Of a DNA stretch of 64,000 nt, positions 42,145 to 50,488 are shown in pieces. The first letter of the stretch is position 1; each line of letters begins with the position of its first letter. Both the position numbers and the translations under genes were made by a program. The notes under the pieces are model-generated. The model saw only the letters and a list, made by a program, of their open reading frames with translations. It did not search any database and had not been told where the DNA came from. Source of the stretch: Streptomyces prunicolor NBRC 13075 (GTDB taxonomy: Bacteria; Actinomycetota; Actinomycetes; Streptomycetales; Streptomycetaceae); the NCBI RefSeq assembly GCF_000367365.1, contig NZ_BARF01000025.1:1-64000 (forward strand), in the 5' to 3' direction.

Positions 42145-44475
42145 ATGCTGAAAGCTTTCACCGATCAGAACTTCCCTGATATCCGTGTCCCACCCGGAAC
42201 ACTCCGCTACGACCGCCCCGCCACCCGCTGGTTCGAGGCCCTCCCCATCGGCAACGGCCGTCTGGGCGGCATGGTCTACGGCGGCACCGACCGGGAACGC
42301 GTCCAACTCTCCGAGTCGACCGCATGGTCGGGCGGCCCCTCCGCAACAGACCTGAACCCGACCGCCCGTCAGCAGGTCCCCCGCATCCGCGAACTCCTCT
42401 TCGCCGGAGAGCACGCCGAGGCACAGCGGCTCGCGACCGAGCATCTCCCGGGCAGAGCAAGCTCGTTCGGGACCAACCTGCCCCTGCCCGAAGTGCAACT
42501 GGCCTTCCCTGGCAGGGCTCCGGCCCAGGACTACCGGCGGACCCTCGACCTGGACACGGGCCTCGTCACGGTCACGTACGTACAGGACGAAGTCCGCTTC
42601 ACCCGCGAGGTGTTCGCGACCAACCCCCATGACCTGATCGCGATCCGCCTGACCGCGGACCGGCCCGGATCGCTCACCTTCGCCCTCTCGATCGGGGACG
42701 GCGTACTCCCCGGGACCACGACAGCCGCTGACTCGTCTGTCATCTTCGCCGGTCACGCGTACGAGAGCCTGCACAGCAGCGGACAGCAGGGTGTCGCGCT
42801 GGAGATCCGCGCCCACCTCGAAGCCGAGGGCGGCACCGTGCACCACGCGGGAGACACGCTTCGCCTGGAAGGCGCCAACAACGCGCTCGTCCACATCGTC
42901 GTAGGAACCGACTGGGCAGGAGCCGACCCACGGGCGCGCACGGAATCGCTGCTGTCCGCAGGCCTGGAGGCCGGTTACGCGTCGGTCCGGGCGGCACACA
43001 TCGCGGACCATCGGGCGCTGATGCGACGGGTCTCCCTCGACCTCGGTTCGGCGCCACCCGAACTCACCGCTCTGCCCACCGATGCCCGCCGCGAGCGGCT
43101 CGCCTCGGGGAAGGCCGACGCCGAACTCATAGCGCTCTACTTCCAGTTCGGCCGCTACCTGACGATGGCGGGCTCCCGGTCCGACTCCCCTCTGCCCCTT
43201 GCCTTGCAGGGTCTGTGGAACGACGGCCTGGCCAGCAGCGCGCCCTGGACGAACGACTTCCATCTGGACATCAACACCCAACAGAACTACTGGGCGGCCG
43301 AGTCGACCAATCTGGCCGAGTGCCACGAGCCGCTGTTCGGGCTGTTGGAGAAGCTTGCGGACCAAGGCCGGGCGACAGCCGAGGAGTTGTACGGCGCGCC
43401 GGGCTGGGTCGCGCACACGGTGACCAACGCGTGGGGGTACACGGCACCCGGTTCCGGTATCGGCTGGGGCATGAACGTGACCGGCGGGGCCTGGCTCGCG
43501 CTCCAGTTGTGGGAGCACTTCGAGTACGGCCGCGACGAGACATTTCTCCGGGAGCGCGCGTATCCGATCCTGCGCGGGGCCGCCGAGTTCCTCCTCGGCT
43601 ACGCGGTCGAGGAGCCGGAGCACGGCTTGCTGCTGACCGGGCCGTCGGAGTCGCCGGAGAACTGGTATCTCGCGCCCGACGGCAGCCGGTGCTCGGTGTC
43701 CATGGGGGCCACCGCGGACCGGGTGTTCATGGAGGCCGTGCTGCGGATCTGCGCGGAGAGTGCCGAACTGCTCGGTGTCGACGCCGACTTGAGGAACAGG
43801 ATCGCCGCCGCGCGCCGCCGGCTGCCGCCGTTGCGGATCGGGCGGGACGGCCAAGTGCAGGAGTGGCTGCACGACTACGAGGAGGCCGAGCCGAGCCATC
43901 GGCACACCTCCCATCTCAGCGCGCTGTTCCCCGAGCGCCAGATCACGCCCCGCACGACACCGGACCTCGCACGCGCCGCCGAAGTCACCATCGAGCGACG
44001 GCAACAGGCCCCGGGCTGGGAGCAGACCGAGTGGGTCGAGGCCAACTTCACCGTCTACTACGCCCGTCTCCTCAACGGCGACGCGGCCCTCAGGCACCTC
44101 ACCAGCCTGATCGCGGACGCGAGCGAGGCGAACCTGATGACGTTCTCCGCGGGCGGGGTGGCGGGCGCCGCGCAGAACATCTACTCCTTCGACGGCAACT
44201 CCGGCGGTACGGCGGGGATCGCCGAGATGCTGCTCCAGTCCGACGGTCGGGACGTAGATCTGCTGCCCGCGCTGCCCGCCGACTGGCCGGACGGGAGCGT
44301 GCGCGGACTGCGTGCCCGGGGCGGTCTCACCGTGGATATCCGTTGGCGCGAAGGGCGGTTGGCCGTCGCATCGATCCGGGCGGCACGGGCTGCGGACGTA
44401 CGACTGCGTTACGGCGCCGAGCTCCTCGAAGTCCAGCTCGCCGAGGGAGAGACGCTCGCCCTCGGTGTCGGCTGA
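42145..44475 (+). CDS. GH95 family glycoside hydrolase (alpha-L-fucosidase type)
   Basis: A 776-residue cytoplasmic enzyme of glycoside hydrolase family 95. The N-terminal domain has TRWFEALPIGNGRLGGMVYG, the (alpha/alpha)6 barrel has LQGLWNDGLASSAPWTNDFH and HLDINTQQNYWAAESTNLAE, then GWVAHTVTNAWGYTAPG and LLTGPSESPEN. GH95 includes 1,2-alpha-L-fucosidases and a few alpha-L-galactosidases, so the sugar removed is either fucose or L-galactose. No signal peptide is visible. The start is uncertain: the ATG at 42145 has only a weak GAAAG site and is overlapped by a perfect palindrome, and a GTG about 14 codons in is possible. It follows the ROK gene. Confidence 0.88.
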   Translation: MLKAFTDQNFPDIRVPPGTLRYDRPATRWFEALPIGNGRLGGMVYGGTDRERVQLSESTAWSGGPSATDLNPTARQQVPRIRELLFAGEHAEAQRLATEHLPGRASSFGTNLPLPEVQLAFPGRAPAQDYRRTLDLDTGLVTVTYVQDEVRFTREVFATNPHDLIAIRLTADRPGSLTFALSIGDGVLPGTTTAADSSVIFAGHAYESLHSSGQQGVALEIRAHLEAEGGTVHHAGDTLRLEGANNALVHIVVGTDWAGADPRARTESLLSAGLEAGYASVRAAHIADHRALMRRVSLDLGSAPPELTALPTDARRERLASGKADAELIALYFQFGRYLTMAGSRSDSPLPLALQGLWNDGLASSAPWTNDFHLDINTQQNYWAAESTNLAECHEPLFGLLEKLADQGRATAEELYGAPGWVAHTVTNAWGYTAPGSGIGWGMNVTGGAWLALQLWEHFEYGRDETFLRERAYPILRGAAEFLLGYAVEEPEHGLLLTGPSESPENWYLAPDGSRCSVSMGATADRVFMEAVLRICAESAELLGVDADLRNRIAAARRRLPPLRIGRDGQVQEWLHDYEEAEPSHRHTSHLSALFPERQITPRTTPDLARAAEVTIERRQQAPGWEQTEWVEANFTVYYARLLNGDAALRHLTSLIADASEANLMTFSAGGVAGAAQNIYSFDGNSGGTAGIAEMLLQSDGRDVDLLPALPADWPDGSVRGLRARGGLTVDIRWREGRLAVASIRAARAADVRLRYGAELLEVQLAEGETLALGVG
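42149..42160. promoter_or_regulatory. Perfect palindrome TGAAAGCTTTCA at the GH95 start
   Basis: A 12-bp exact palindrome resembling LacI/GalR half-sites, covering codons 2-6 if the ATG at 42145 is used. It is either an operator in the leader (with a later start) or an operator inside the coding start. Confidence 0.45.
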
Positions 44476-44496
44476 GGGCAAGCGCCGGTGACCGCG

Positions 44497-45255
44497 TCAC
44501 TGGGCGATCTGGCCGCCGTCGACGAGGAGGGTCTGGCCGGTCATCGCCGTCGCGTCGAGGGCCACGAACGCGACGGCGGCCGCGATCTCCTCGGCCTCCA
44601 GCAGACGGCCCAGCGGGATCTGGTCGATCCACTGCATCATCCGTCGCGGATCGTCCATCCCGACGGTGTCGAGGATGGGAGTGCGGGTCCGGCCCGGCGC
44701 GACGGCGTTGACCCGGACCCCGTACCGCGCCCATTCGACCGCGAGCGACCGCGCCAGCTGGGAGACCCCGGCTTTCGCGACGTCGTAGGCGACGTGGTAC
44801 TCGGGGTTGGAGCCGATGAAGGCGGCGATGGAGGAGATGTTCACGATCGAACCGGACCCTCGGCGCACGAAGTGCCGGCCGAACTCGCGGCAGGCCACGA
44901 AGGTGCCGGTCAGGTCGACGTCGAGGACGCGGTGCCAGACCTCGTCCGTCACGTCGAGGGCGTCGTCCTCGTGGGCGATGCCCGCGTTGTTGACCAGGAC
45001 GTCGACGCGGTCGAAGCGGCGTACGACCTCGCCCGCCACGCCCGCCACGGCCCGGGGGTCGGACACGTCCAGGGACAGGAAGTCGCCGCCCACCTCCTTG
45101 GCGACGGCGGTGCCGGTCTCGGTGTTGCGGTCGGTGACGACGACCCGTACGCCACGGGCCGCGAGGGCCACGGCAATGGCGCGCCCGATTCCCTGGCCCG
45201 CGCCGGTGACGACGGCCACGCGATCGTCGGTGTGCCCCTGGGGCGACTCGGTCAT
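44497..45255 (-). CDS. Short-chain dehydrogenase, probable sugar dehydrogenase
   Basis: A 252-residue classical SDR. The cofactor loop is VVTGAGQGIGRAIA, the structural motif NNAGIA is present, and the catalytic set is Ser in NISSIAA with Tyr-x3-Lys in YDVAK. The acidic residue after beta-2 (VVVTDRN) favours NAD. The gene follows the enolase-family gene by 33 bp on the same strand. With that dehydratase and the SMP-30-like lactonase it would make up the oxidation, lactonase and dehydration steps of a non-phosphorylative sugar pathway. Fucose, galactose or arabinose could be the substrate. Confidence 0.87.
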   Translation of the reverse strand: MTESPQGHTDDRVAVVTGAGQGIGRAIAVALAARGVRVVVTDRNTETGTAVAKEVGGDFLSLDVSDPRAVAGVAGEVVRRFDRVDVLVNNAGIAHEDDALDVTDEVWHRVLDVDLTGTFVACREFGRHFVRRGSGSIVNISSIAAFIGSNPEYHVAYDVAKAGVSQLARSLAVEWARYGVRVNAVAPGRTRTPILDTVGMDDPRRMMQWIDQIPLGRLLEAEEIAAAVAFVALDATAMTGQTLLVDGGQIAQ

Positions 45256-45288
45256 CTCGTTCCTTCCGTCGGTGGGTGGTCCGGGGTC

Positions 45289-46491
45289 TCAGAGGGTCTT
45301 GGCCGATCCCACTCCGGGGAGTTGCCATCGCATCCGCGCGGCCGGGTCGATCGCGGTCGACGCGCCGGGTCCGTGCGGACGTTCCATGAGTCCCTCCCGT
45401 ACGACGCTGCGCTCGACGAAGGCTTCCTGGGTCCAGGGGATGAACTCGACGAGGGGCGGCACCTCCGACAGGACGGTGCCCACCAGGTGCTGGTGCACCT
45501 GCATCATGTCGCCGGCGTGCGGTGCGAACCGCAGGCCCCGTGCCGCCGCGTGCGCGGCGATCTGCAGGAACTCGGTGACGCCGCCGACCCGGGTGACGTC
45601 GGCCTGGACGACGCGGATGGCGTCGGCGGCCATGAAGGAGGCGAACTGGTGGTAGGAGTAGATGCTTTCGCCGGCTGCCACGTCCAGCCGTGTCGACGAC
45701 TGGAGGCGGGCGTGGGCCTGGAGGTCGTCGGCGTGGAAGGGCTCCTCCACCCAGTCCATCGCCGCTTCCTCCAGGACCGGCATGATCTGGTTCGCCGTCG
45801 ACAGATCCCAGCGCTGGTTGGCGTCGCACATCAGGGTCACGTCGTCGCCGAGCGCCCGCCGCACCGCGCGTACGCGCCGGGCGTCCTCGCGCCAGTCGGA
45901 CCGGCCCACCTTGATCTTCACCCGGGACCAGCCGTGGTCGACCAGCGAGGTGAGATCCCGGACCAGTTCGGAGTCGGTGAGGTTGAGCCAGCCGCCGTCG
46001 GTGTTGTACGCCTCGACGCTCTCCTGCGTGCCGCCGAGCAGCCGCCACAGGGGCATGCCGGCCCGCTGCGCGGCGAGGTCCCACAGGGCGATGTCGACCA
46101 TCGCAAGGGCCATGTGGACGACACCGGCGCGGCCGATCCAGTGCGTGGGCAGCCAGTACAGGCGTTTCCAGGTGCCCAGGATGTCCTCCGAGGAGGTGTC
46201 GAGCAGGGCGTCGGCGTAGTAGGAGAGGATCACGTCGGAGAGGAGCTCCGGGGCACAGTGCACACCGGAGATGCCCGTGCCGACGCGGCCGTCGGCGGTG
46301 CGGATCTCGACCACGGGCACCGTCCAGTGCGCCATGGCCGCCGTGGAGTCGGCGATGGGCCGCTTCAGGGGCACGGCGAGGCCGTAGGTCTCCACGGAGG
46401 TGATCACGGCACCGTCGTCGCCGCGAAGAAGGTCCGCTCCGTGCGCGGACAGCAGCCCGCGGGCGGTGCCGAAAGAAGTCTGCTCGGTCAT
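45289..46491 (-). CDS. Enolase-superfamily sugar acid dehydratase (MR/MLE type)
   Basis: A 400-residue protein of the mandelate racemase/muconate-lactonizing group. An N-terminal capping domain is followed by the barrel with the KxK base motif VKIKVG, metal ligands Asp in LMCDANQRWD, Glu in WVEEPF and Glu in AAGESIYS, and a His in FAPHAGDMM. Such enzymes dehydrate aldonic acids to 2-keto-3-deoxy acids. The particular acid (fuconate, galactonate, arabinonate) cannot be told from these motifs. The ATG at 46491 is 137 bp from the divergent LysR gene, its probable regulator. Confidence 0.87.
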   Translation of the reverse strand: MTEQTSFGTARGLLSAHGADLLRGDDGAVITSVETYGLAVPLKRPIADSTAAMAHWTVPVVEIRTADGRVGTGISGVHCAPELLSDVILSYYADALLDTSSEDILGTWKRLYWLPTHWIGRAGVVHMALAMVDIALWDLAAQRAGMPLWRLLGGTQESVEAYNTDGGWLNLTDSELVRDLTSLVDHGWSRVKIKVGRSDWREDARRVRAVRRALGDDVTLMCDANQRWDLSTANQIMPVLEEAAMDWVEEPFHADDLQAHARLQSSTRLDVAAGESIYSYHQFASFMAADAIRVVQADVTRVGGVTEFLQIAAHAAARGLRFAPHAGDMMQVHQHLVGTVLSEVPPLVEFIPWTQEAFVERSVVREGLMERPHGPGASTAIDPAARMRWQLPGVGSAKTL

Positions 46492-46628
46492 TGTTCCAGT
46501 CGGCCATGGCCACCGGAACTCGTCAACAGCGAAATACGAATGCAGTTGATCTGCCGCGCAGATGACATGCCGTCACCGGGAATTTCCCGCCGGCGGTGGT
46601 TCGACGGCGAGGAGCGGAGGTCCGGTAA

Positions 46629-47561
46629 ATGACGCTCGAACTGGCCTGGTTGCGTACCTGGGTCGAGGTCGTGGATACCGGCGGTTTCACCAGGGCTGCC
46701 GAAAAGTTGCATTTGTCGCAACCGCGGGTTTCGGCGCACATCGCGAATCTGGAACGCGAACTCGGCTGTCTGCTCATCGAACGCCGTATCCGCCCGCTCA
46801 CCCTCACCGACGACGGGCGCGCGCTGCTGACCCGGGCACGATCTGTTCTGGCCGCGGCCGACGAATTGGTCACCGCGCGCCAGACCGACCTGGGCAACAT
46901 CACGGGAACCGTGACGGTGGCGAGCTTCGCCAGCGGGAGTTCCGAATTCCTCCCGTCGGTCATCACGGCATTGCAGGACGAATATCCACGGATCCGGGTG
47001 GCGGTCCTGGACGGGGACTCGGGTTTCATCGAGGCGGCGCTGTCCGAGCGCCGGGTCTCGGTGGCCCTGCGCCCGGTCCGGCCCGAGCCCCATGACCATG
47101 GCTTCACCATGCGTCCCTTGTGGCGGGAGCCCTTCGTCATGCTCGCGCCGACCGGCCATCCCCTCCTCGACAAGAGCCAGGTCGAGTTGGCGGACTTCGC
47201 GGACGAGCGCGTGATCACCATCGGCGATCCGCTCGCCAACACCATTGTCGGTTACGAGGCCGAGGTCGAGTTGAGCATCAAGAACCTGGTCTCGCCGTAC
47301 GGAATCGTGTCCCATCAGCCGACCACGCTCGGTGCGATGGTGCGTGCCGGACACGGAATCGGCATCATCAACTATCTGGGCGCGGTGATGATTCTGCGCG
47401 AAGGAATGGAAATGCGCCCCATTCACCAACTCAACCGATATCGGGACGTAGGAATCTGGTGGCACTCGGAACGACCGCTGGGCGCCGCCGCGCGGGCGTT
47501 CATCCGAGCGGTGGTGAAAGCGCCACGGCCTGAAGGCACAACCGCTGTTCCACCGGAGTGA
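46629..47561 (+). CDS. LysR-family transcriptional regulator
   Basis: A 310-residue LysR regulator. The N-terminal helix-turn-helix is GGFTRAAEKLHLSQPRVSAH, and the effector domain shows GTVTVASFASGSS and ERRVSVALRPV. It is divergent from the dehydratase-dehydrogenase pair and is followed, 104 bp later, by the SMP-30-like gene on its own strand, so it probably activates both arms in response to a pathway intermediate. Confidence 0.9.
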   Translation: MTLELAWLRTWVEVVDTGGFTRAAEKLHLSQPRVSAHIANLERELGCLLIERRIRPLTLTDDGRALLTRARSVLAAADELVTARQTDLGNITGTVTVASFASGSSEFLPSVITALQDEYPRIRVAVLDGDSGFIEAALSERRVSVALRPVRPEPHDHGFTMRPLWREPFVMLAPTGHPLLDKSQVELADFADERVITIGDPLANTIVGYEAEVELSIKNLVSPYGIVSHQPTTLGAMVRAGHGIGIINYLGAVMILREGMEMRPIHQLNRYRDVGIWWHSERPLGAAARAFIRAVVKAPRPEGTTAVPPE

Positions 47562-47665
47562 CGCGGCTCGGATCCATTCGCGGAACGAATGCCCGACATT
47601 CGCCGATCGGCGTTGACGGTCACGGGCGACCGGGGCGAGGTTGAGGGAAAACGAATGGAGTCGCG

Positions 47666-48544
47666 ATGGCCGGAGTCCGCACGTACGCGAATCTCGATGT
47701 GGCAGTACGCAATGACACCTCGGACGTGGGTGAGGGGCCGGTGTTCGATCCCCGCACCGGGCATCTCCTCTGGGTCGACATCTACGGCTGCAAGGTGTTC
47801 GAGGACGACCTGACCGCCGGTCGGCAGACCGTCACGGACGTCGGCACGATGGTCGGAGCGGTCGCGCCCCGTGCCGTGCAGGACGGTTTCGCCGTCGCGG
47901 TGGCGGACGGGTTCGGGTACGTCACCGGCGGCGGGCTGACGCTGGTCGACCCGGTGCTGCCCGAGCCCAGCCTGCGTATGAACGACGGCAAGGTGGACTC
48001 ACAGGGGAGGTTCTGGGCCGGCAGCAACGACATGGAGTTCGCGCCGGGCCAGGGCCGACTGCACCGGTGGGACGGCGACGGCCCGAGCGTCGTGGTCGCG
48101 GAAGGCCTCGTGCTCCCGAACGGCTTGGGCTGGAACGCCGAGGACACCGTCATGTACCTCGCCGACAGCTACGCCAACCTCCTGTACCGCGCGGACTTCC
48201 ACGCCGAACCGGGAGAACTCGGCCGCCTGGAGGTACTGACCAAGACCGAGGGAGTCGGCGTCCCCGATGGTCTCGCCGTCGACGTGGAGGGGTGCTTCTG
48301 GGTGGCCATGCACGGGGGACGCGAAGTCCGACGCTACGACCCGACAGGGCGGGTCATCGGACTCGTACCGGTGCCCGTGCTCCAGCCGACGAGTTGTGCC
48401 TTCGGTGCGGACGGCCACCTGTTCATCACCTCCGCCCGACACGGCCTGTCCGCCGAGGAGTTGACCAACTCCCCGCTGTCCGGTTCGGTGTTCGTCGTCG
48501 AGACCGGGACGGAGGGGGTTCCTGTCCGTCCGTTCCGCGCCTGA
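47666..48544 (+). CDS. SMP-30/gluconolactonase-like lactonase
   Basis: A 292-residue six-bladed propeller of the SMP-30/regucalcin family. The metal-binding residues lie in GEGPVFDPRTG (Glu), RMNDGKVDSQGRFWAGS (Asn) and NGLGW and PDGLAVDVEG (Asn, Asp). It hydrolyses a sugar lactone to the aldonic acid, the step between the dehydrogenase at 44497 and the dehydratase at 45289. GGAG lies before the ATG at 47666; an ATG at 47655 is less likely. Cytoplasmic. Confidence 0.88.
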   Translation: MAGVRTYANLDVAVRNDTSDVGEGPVFDPRTGHLLWVDIYGCKVFEDDLTAGRQTVTDVGTMVGAVAPRAVQDGFAVAVADGFGYVTGGGLTLVDPVLPEPSLRMNDGKVDSQGRFWAGSNDMEFAPGQGRLHRWDGDGPSVVVAEGLVLPNGLGWNAEDTVMYLADSYANLLYRADFHAEPGELGRLEVLTKTEGVGVPDGLAVDVEGCFWVAMHGGREVRRYDPTGRVIGLVPVPVLQPTSCAFGADGHLFITSARHGLSAEELTNSPLSGSVFVVETGTEGVPVRPFRA

Positions 48545-48625
48545 CCCAACTCGCCTTGGGACAGCACGCATTGTGGGGTGTTGGCGACCTACGGTCGATC
48601 ATGTGAACCGTGAACGTCGTGACGG

Positions 48626-48775
48626 TCAACCACGCTCGCGGTACAGGTCACGCAGCATGGCGATCTCCGCTCCGTGGTGCAGCACTTCCTGGTTGACCCA
48701 CCACACGATGTCGATGAACGGCTCCTCCGCGTCGGTCATGGGCCCGACCCGCGTGCCCGCCCCGTCGCCTCCCCA
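48626..48775 (-). pseudogene. C-terminal fragment of a DinB-family protein
   Basis: The minus strand encodes VGPMTDAEEPFIDIVWWVNQ, EVLHHGAEIAMLRDLYRERG and a stop, the usual C-terminus of actinobacterial DinB (mycothiol-transferase-like) proteins, including the HHGAEI metal motif. The N-terminal two thirds are missing: the stop codon of the GlxA-type regulator lies directly upstream in the same frame. No start or ribosome site is evident, so this is a relic. Confidence 0.75.
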
Positions 48776-49687
48776 CTACGAGGTGCGCGCACGCAGTCGG
48801 CGCAGCATCCGCGCGTCCTCGAATCCGACCGTGCGGGCGGCGGCGTCGATCGTGGTGCCGTGGCTGATGAGGTGCTCGGCGCGTTCGAGGCGGAGGGTCT
48901 GCTGGTAGCGCAGCGGGGTGAGGCCGGTGGCCCGGCTGAAGAGGCGGGTCAGGGTGCGCTCGCTGACGCCGACCGCCGAGGCGAGGGCCGGCAGCGGGAG
49001 CGCCTCGTCGAAGCGTGTGTCGATGAGGTCCTGGGCGCGGTGCACCGTGTCGTCCAGGTGGGACCGGTGCCGGAGCATCGCGCTGGTCTGCGGTTCGTGG
49101 CCGTTGCGCCGGGCGTACACGACCATGTCCCGGGCGATCTGCGCGGCTACGGCGGGCCCGTGCCGGGTCGCGACGATGTGCAGGGCGAGGTCGATGCCGC
49201 TGGCGATGCCGGCCGAGGTGATGACCCGGTCGTCGGTGGTGAACAGGACGTCGCGGACGACCGTCGCCTTCGGGTGGCGCAGGGCGAGTTCGTCCTGGAC
49301 GTCGTGGTGGGTGGTGCAGTGACGGCCGTCGAGCAGCCCGGCCCGACCGAGTGCGTCGGCACCGGCACAGACACTGGCCACTGTCCCTCCGCGGACGTGG
49401 TGGTCGCGGAATACCTGCAAGGCCGTAGCACCGATGGCGGGCCCGTGAGCGAGCCGGAGCGCACGCCAGCCGGGCACCACGATCAGATCCTCGGGACCGA
49501 GCTCGGGCCAGTCGAGCTCAGCCGCCAGCGACAGCCCCTGGGCACTGGTGACCCGGGGCTGCTCGGCGACGTAGGAGAGCGTGTACGGGTGCCCGAAGTC
49601 GGCCGCTGTGGAGAAGACCTGTGCGGGTCCGGCCAGGTCCAGCAGGTGGACTCCGGGGACCAGGAAGAAGACGACGTGGCTGCTCAC
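48776..49687 (-). CDS. GlxA-type regulator (DJ-1/PfpI domain plus AraC domain)
   Basis: A 303-residue AraC-family activator. The first 170 residues form a DJ-1/PfpI domain (VFFLVPGVHLLDLAGPAQVF, elbow TVASVCAGADALG), followed by two helix-turn-helices (LPALASAVGVSERTLTRLFS and IDAAARTVGFEDARMLRRLR). GTG at 49685-49687 is the only start in reasonable position, 10 bp after the isochorismatase stop. The C-terminus ends shortly after the second helix-turn-helix, slightly earlier than in many relatives, where a DinB relic begins. It probably controls the hydrolase upstream. Confidence 0.87.
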   Translation of the reverse strand: MSSHVVFFLVPGVHLLDLAGPAQVFSTAADFGHPYTLSYVAEQPRVTSAQGLSLAAELDWPELGPEDLIVVPGWRALRLAHGPAIGATALQVFRDHHVRGGTVASVCAGADALGRAGLLDGRHCTTHHDVQDELALRHPKATVVRDVLFTTDDRVITSAGIASGIDLALHIVATRHGPAVAAQIARDMVVYARRNGHEPQTSAMLRHRSHLDDTVHRAQDLIDTRFDEALPLPALASAVGVSERTLTRLFSRATGLTPLRYQQTLRLERAEHLISHGTTIDAAARTVGFEDARMLRRLRARTS

Positions 49688-49697
49688 GATCCGGTCA

Positions 49698-50297
49698 TCA
49701 TGCCTGATGTGCGGCGGCGGCTTCCAGTTCGTCGACCGTCGCGATGGTGGCGAAGCGGCCGGCGAGGGCGTACTCGGTACGCCGGATGATCTCGTCGGCG
49801 GGGAGGGTGCGGGGGTCGGCGAGGAGTTCGGCGACGGTCCGGTCGGCCGGGGCGTCACGGTGCGGGATGGGGTTCGTGGCGGTCGCGTCGGTGACGAAGG
49901 TGACCTGGTAGCCGAAGTCGCTCGCGACCCGGGTGGTGGTCTCGACGCACTGCTCGGTGCGGATGCCGCAGACGGTGAGCTCGCGGACGCCGTGTTCGGT
50001 GAGGAGTTGTTGCAGGTTGGTGGTGGTGAAGGCGTTGTGCGAGGTCTTGTGGAGGAGCGGTTCGCCGTCCGCGCGCTCCAGGCCGTCGATGAGCCGGACG
50101 TGGCCGAGGGCCGGGTCGAAGACGTCGCCGCTGCCGGGTTCGGAGTGCAGCACCCACACCACGAGGTCACCGGCCCGGCGGGCGAGCTGGACCAGGCGGT
50201 TGGCCTGTTCGGCGATCTTCGGGTCGGAGATGGTCTCCCACAGCGGGCGGGCGCGGAAGGATTCCTGGACGTCGATGACGATCAGTGCTCGGGTCAT
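49698..50297 (-). CDS. Isochorismatase-family cysteine hydrolase
   Basis: A 199-residue alpha/beta hydrolase of the isochorismatase-like family. The Asp-Lys-Cys triad is visible: Asp9 in ALIVIDVQESF, Lys in HKTSHNAF and Cys in CGIRTEQCVETT. Family members include nicotinamidases, carbamoylsarcosine amidase and pyrazinamidase-like amidases; the substrate here is unknown. It is the first gene of a two-gene unit with the GlxA-type regulator, a frequent pairing. Three 27-bp repeats lie upstream. Confidence 0.88.
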   Translation of the reverse strand: MTRALIVIDVQESFRARPLWETISDPKIAEQANRLVQLARRAGDLVVWVLHSEPGSGDVFDPALGHVRLIDGLERADGEPLLHKTSHNAFTTTNLQQLLTEHGVRELTVCGIRTEQCVETTTRVASDFGYQVTFVTDATATNPIPHRDAPADRTVAELLADPRTLPADEIIRRTEYALAGRFATIATVDELEAAAAHQA

Positions 50298-50361
50298 GTC
50301 CCAAGACTGCGCCGTGCGGGCGGTCCGGCGACAGGCCGCATCGGGTCCGGGACCGGACCGA

Positions 50362-50469
50362 TCCGGTCACCGGTTCGAGCGGCCTGCCGCCGTACCGTCC
50401 ACCTCAACACTCCGGTCACCGGGTCGAGCCGCCTGCCTCGACTCCCGTCACCGGGTCGAGCCGCCCGCC
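50362..50469. repeat. Three 27-bp direct repeats upstream of the hydrolase gene
   Basis: Copies at 50362-50388, 50411-50437 and 50443-50469 share CGGTCACCGGGTCGAGCCGC with few changes. Spacing is 49 and 32 bp, so they are dispersed, not tandem. Each has the small palindrome CCGGTCACCGG or a close form. They lie between the isochorismatase start and the end of the pyruvate carboxylase gene. Confidence 0.75.
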
Positions 50470-50488
50470 GCCGTAACGCCCGTAACGC

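Noticed and set aside
44488..46632. Open frame of over 700 codons on + opposite the SDR and dehydratase genes
   Set aside because: Antisense shadow rich in Gly, Val, His and Asp; the opposing genes have intact catalytic motifs.
50362..50469. CRISPR-like repeats
   Set aside because: Only three units, unequal spacing and no cas genes.
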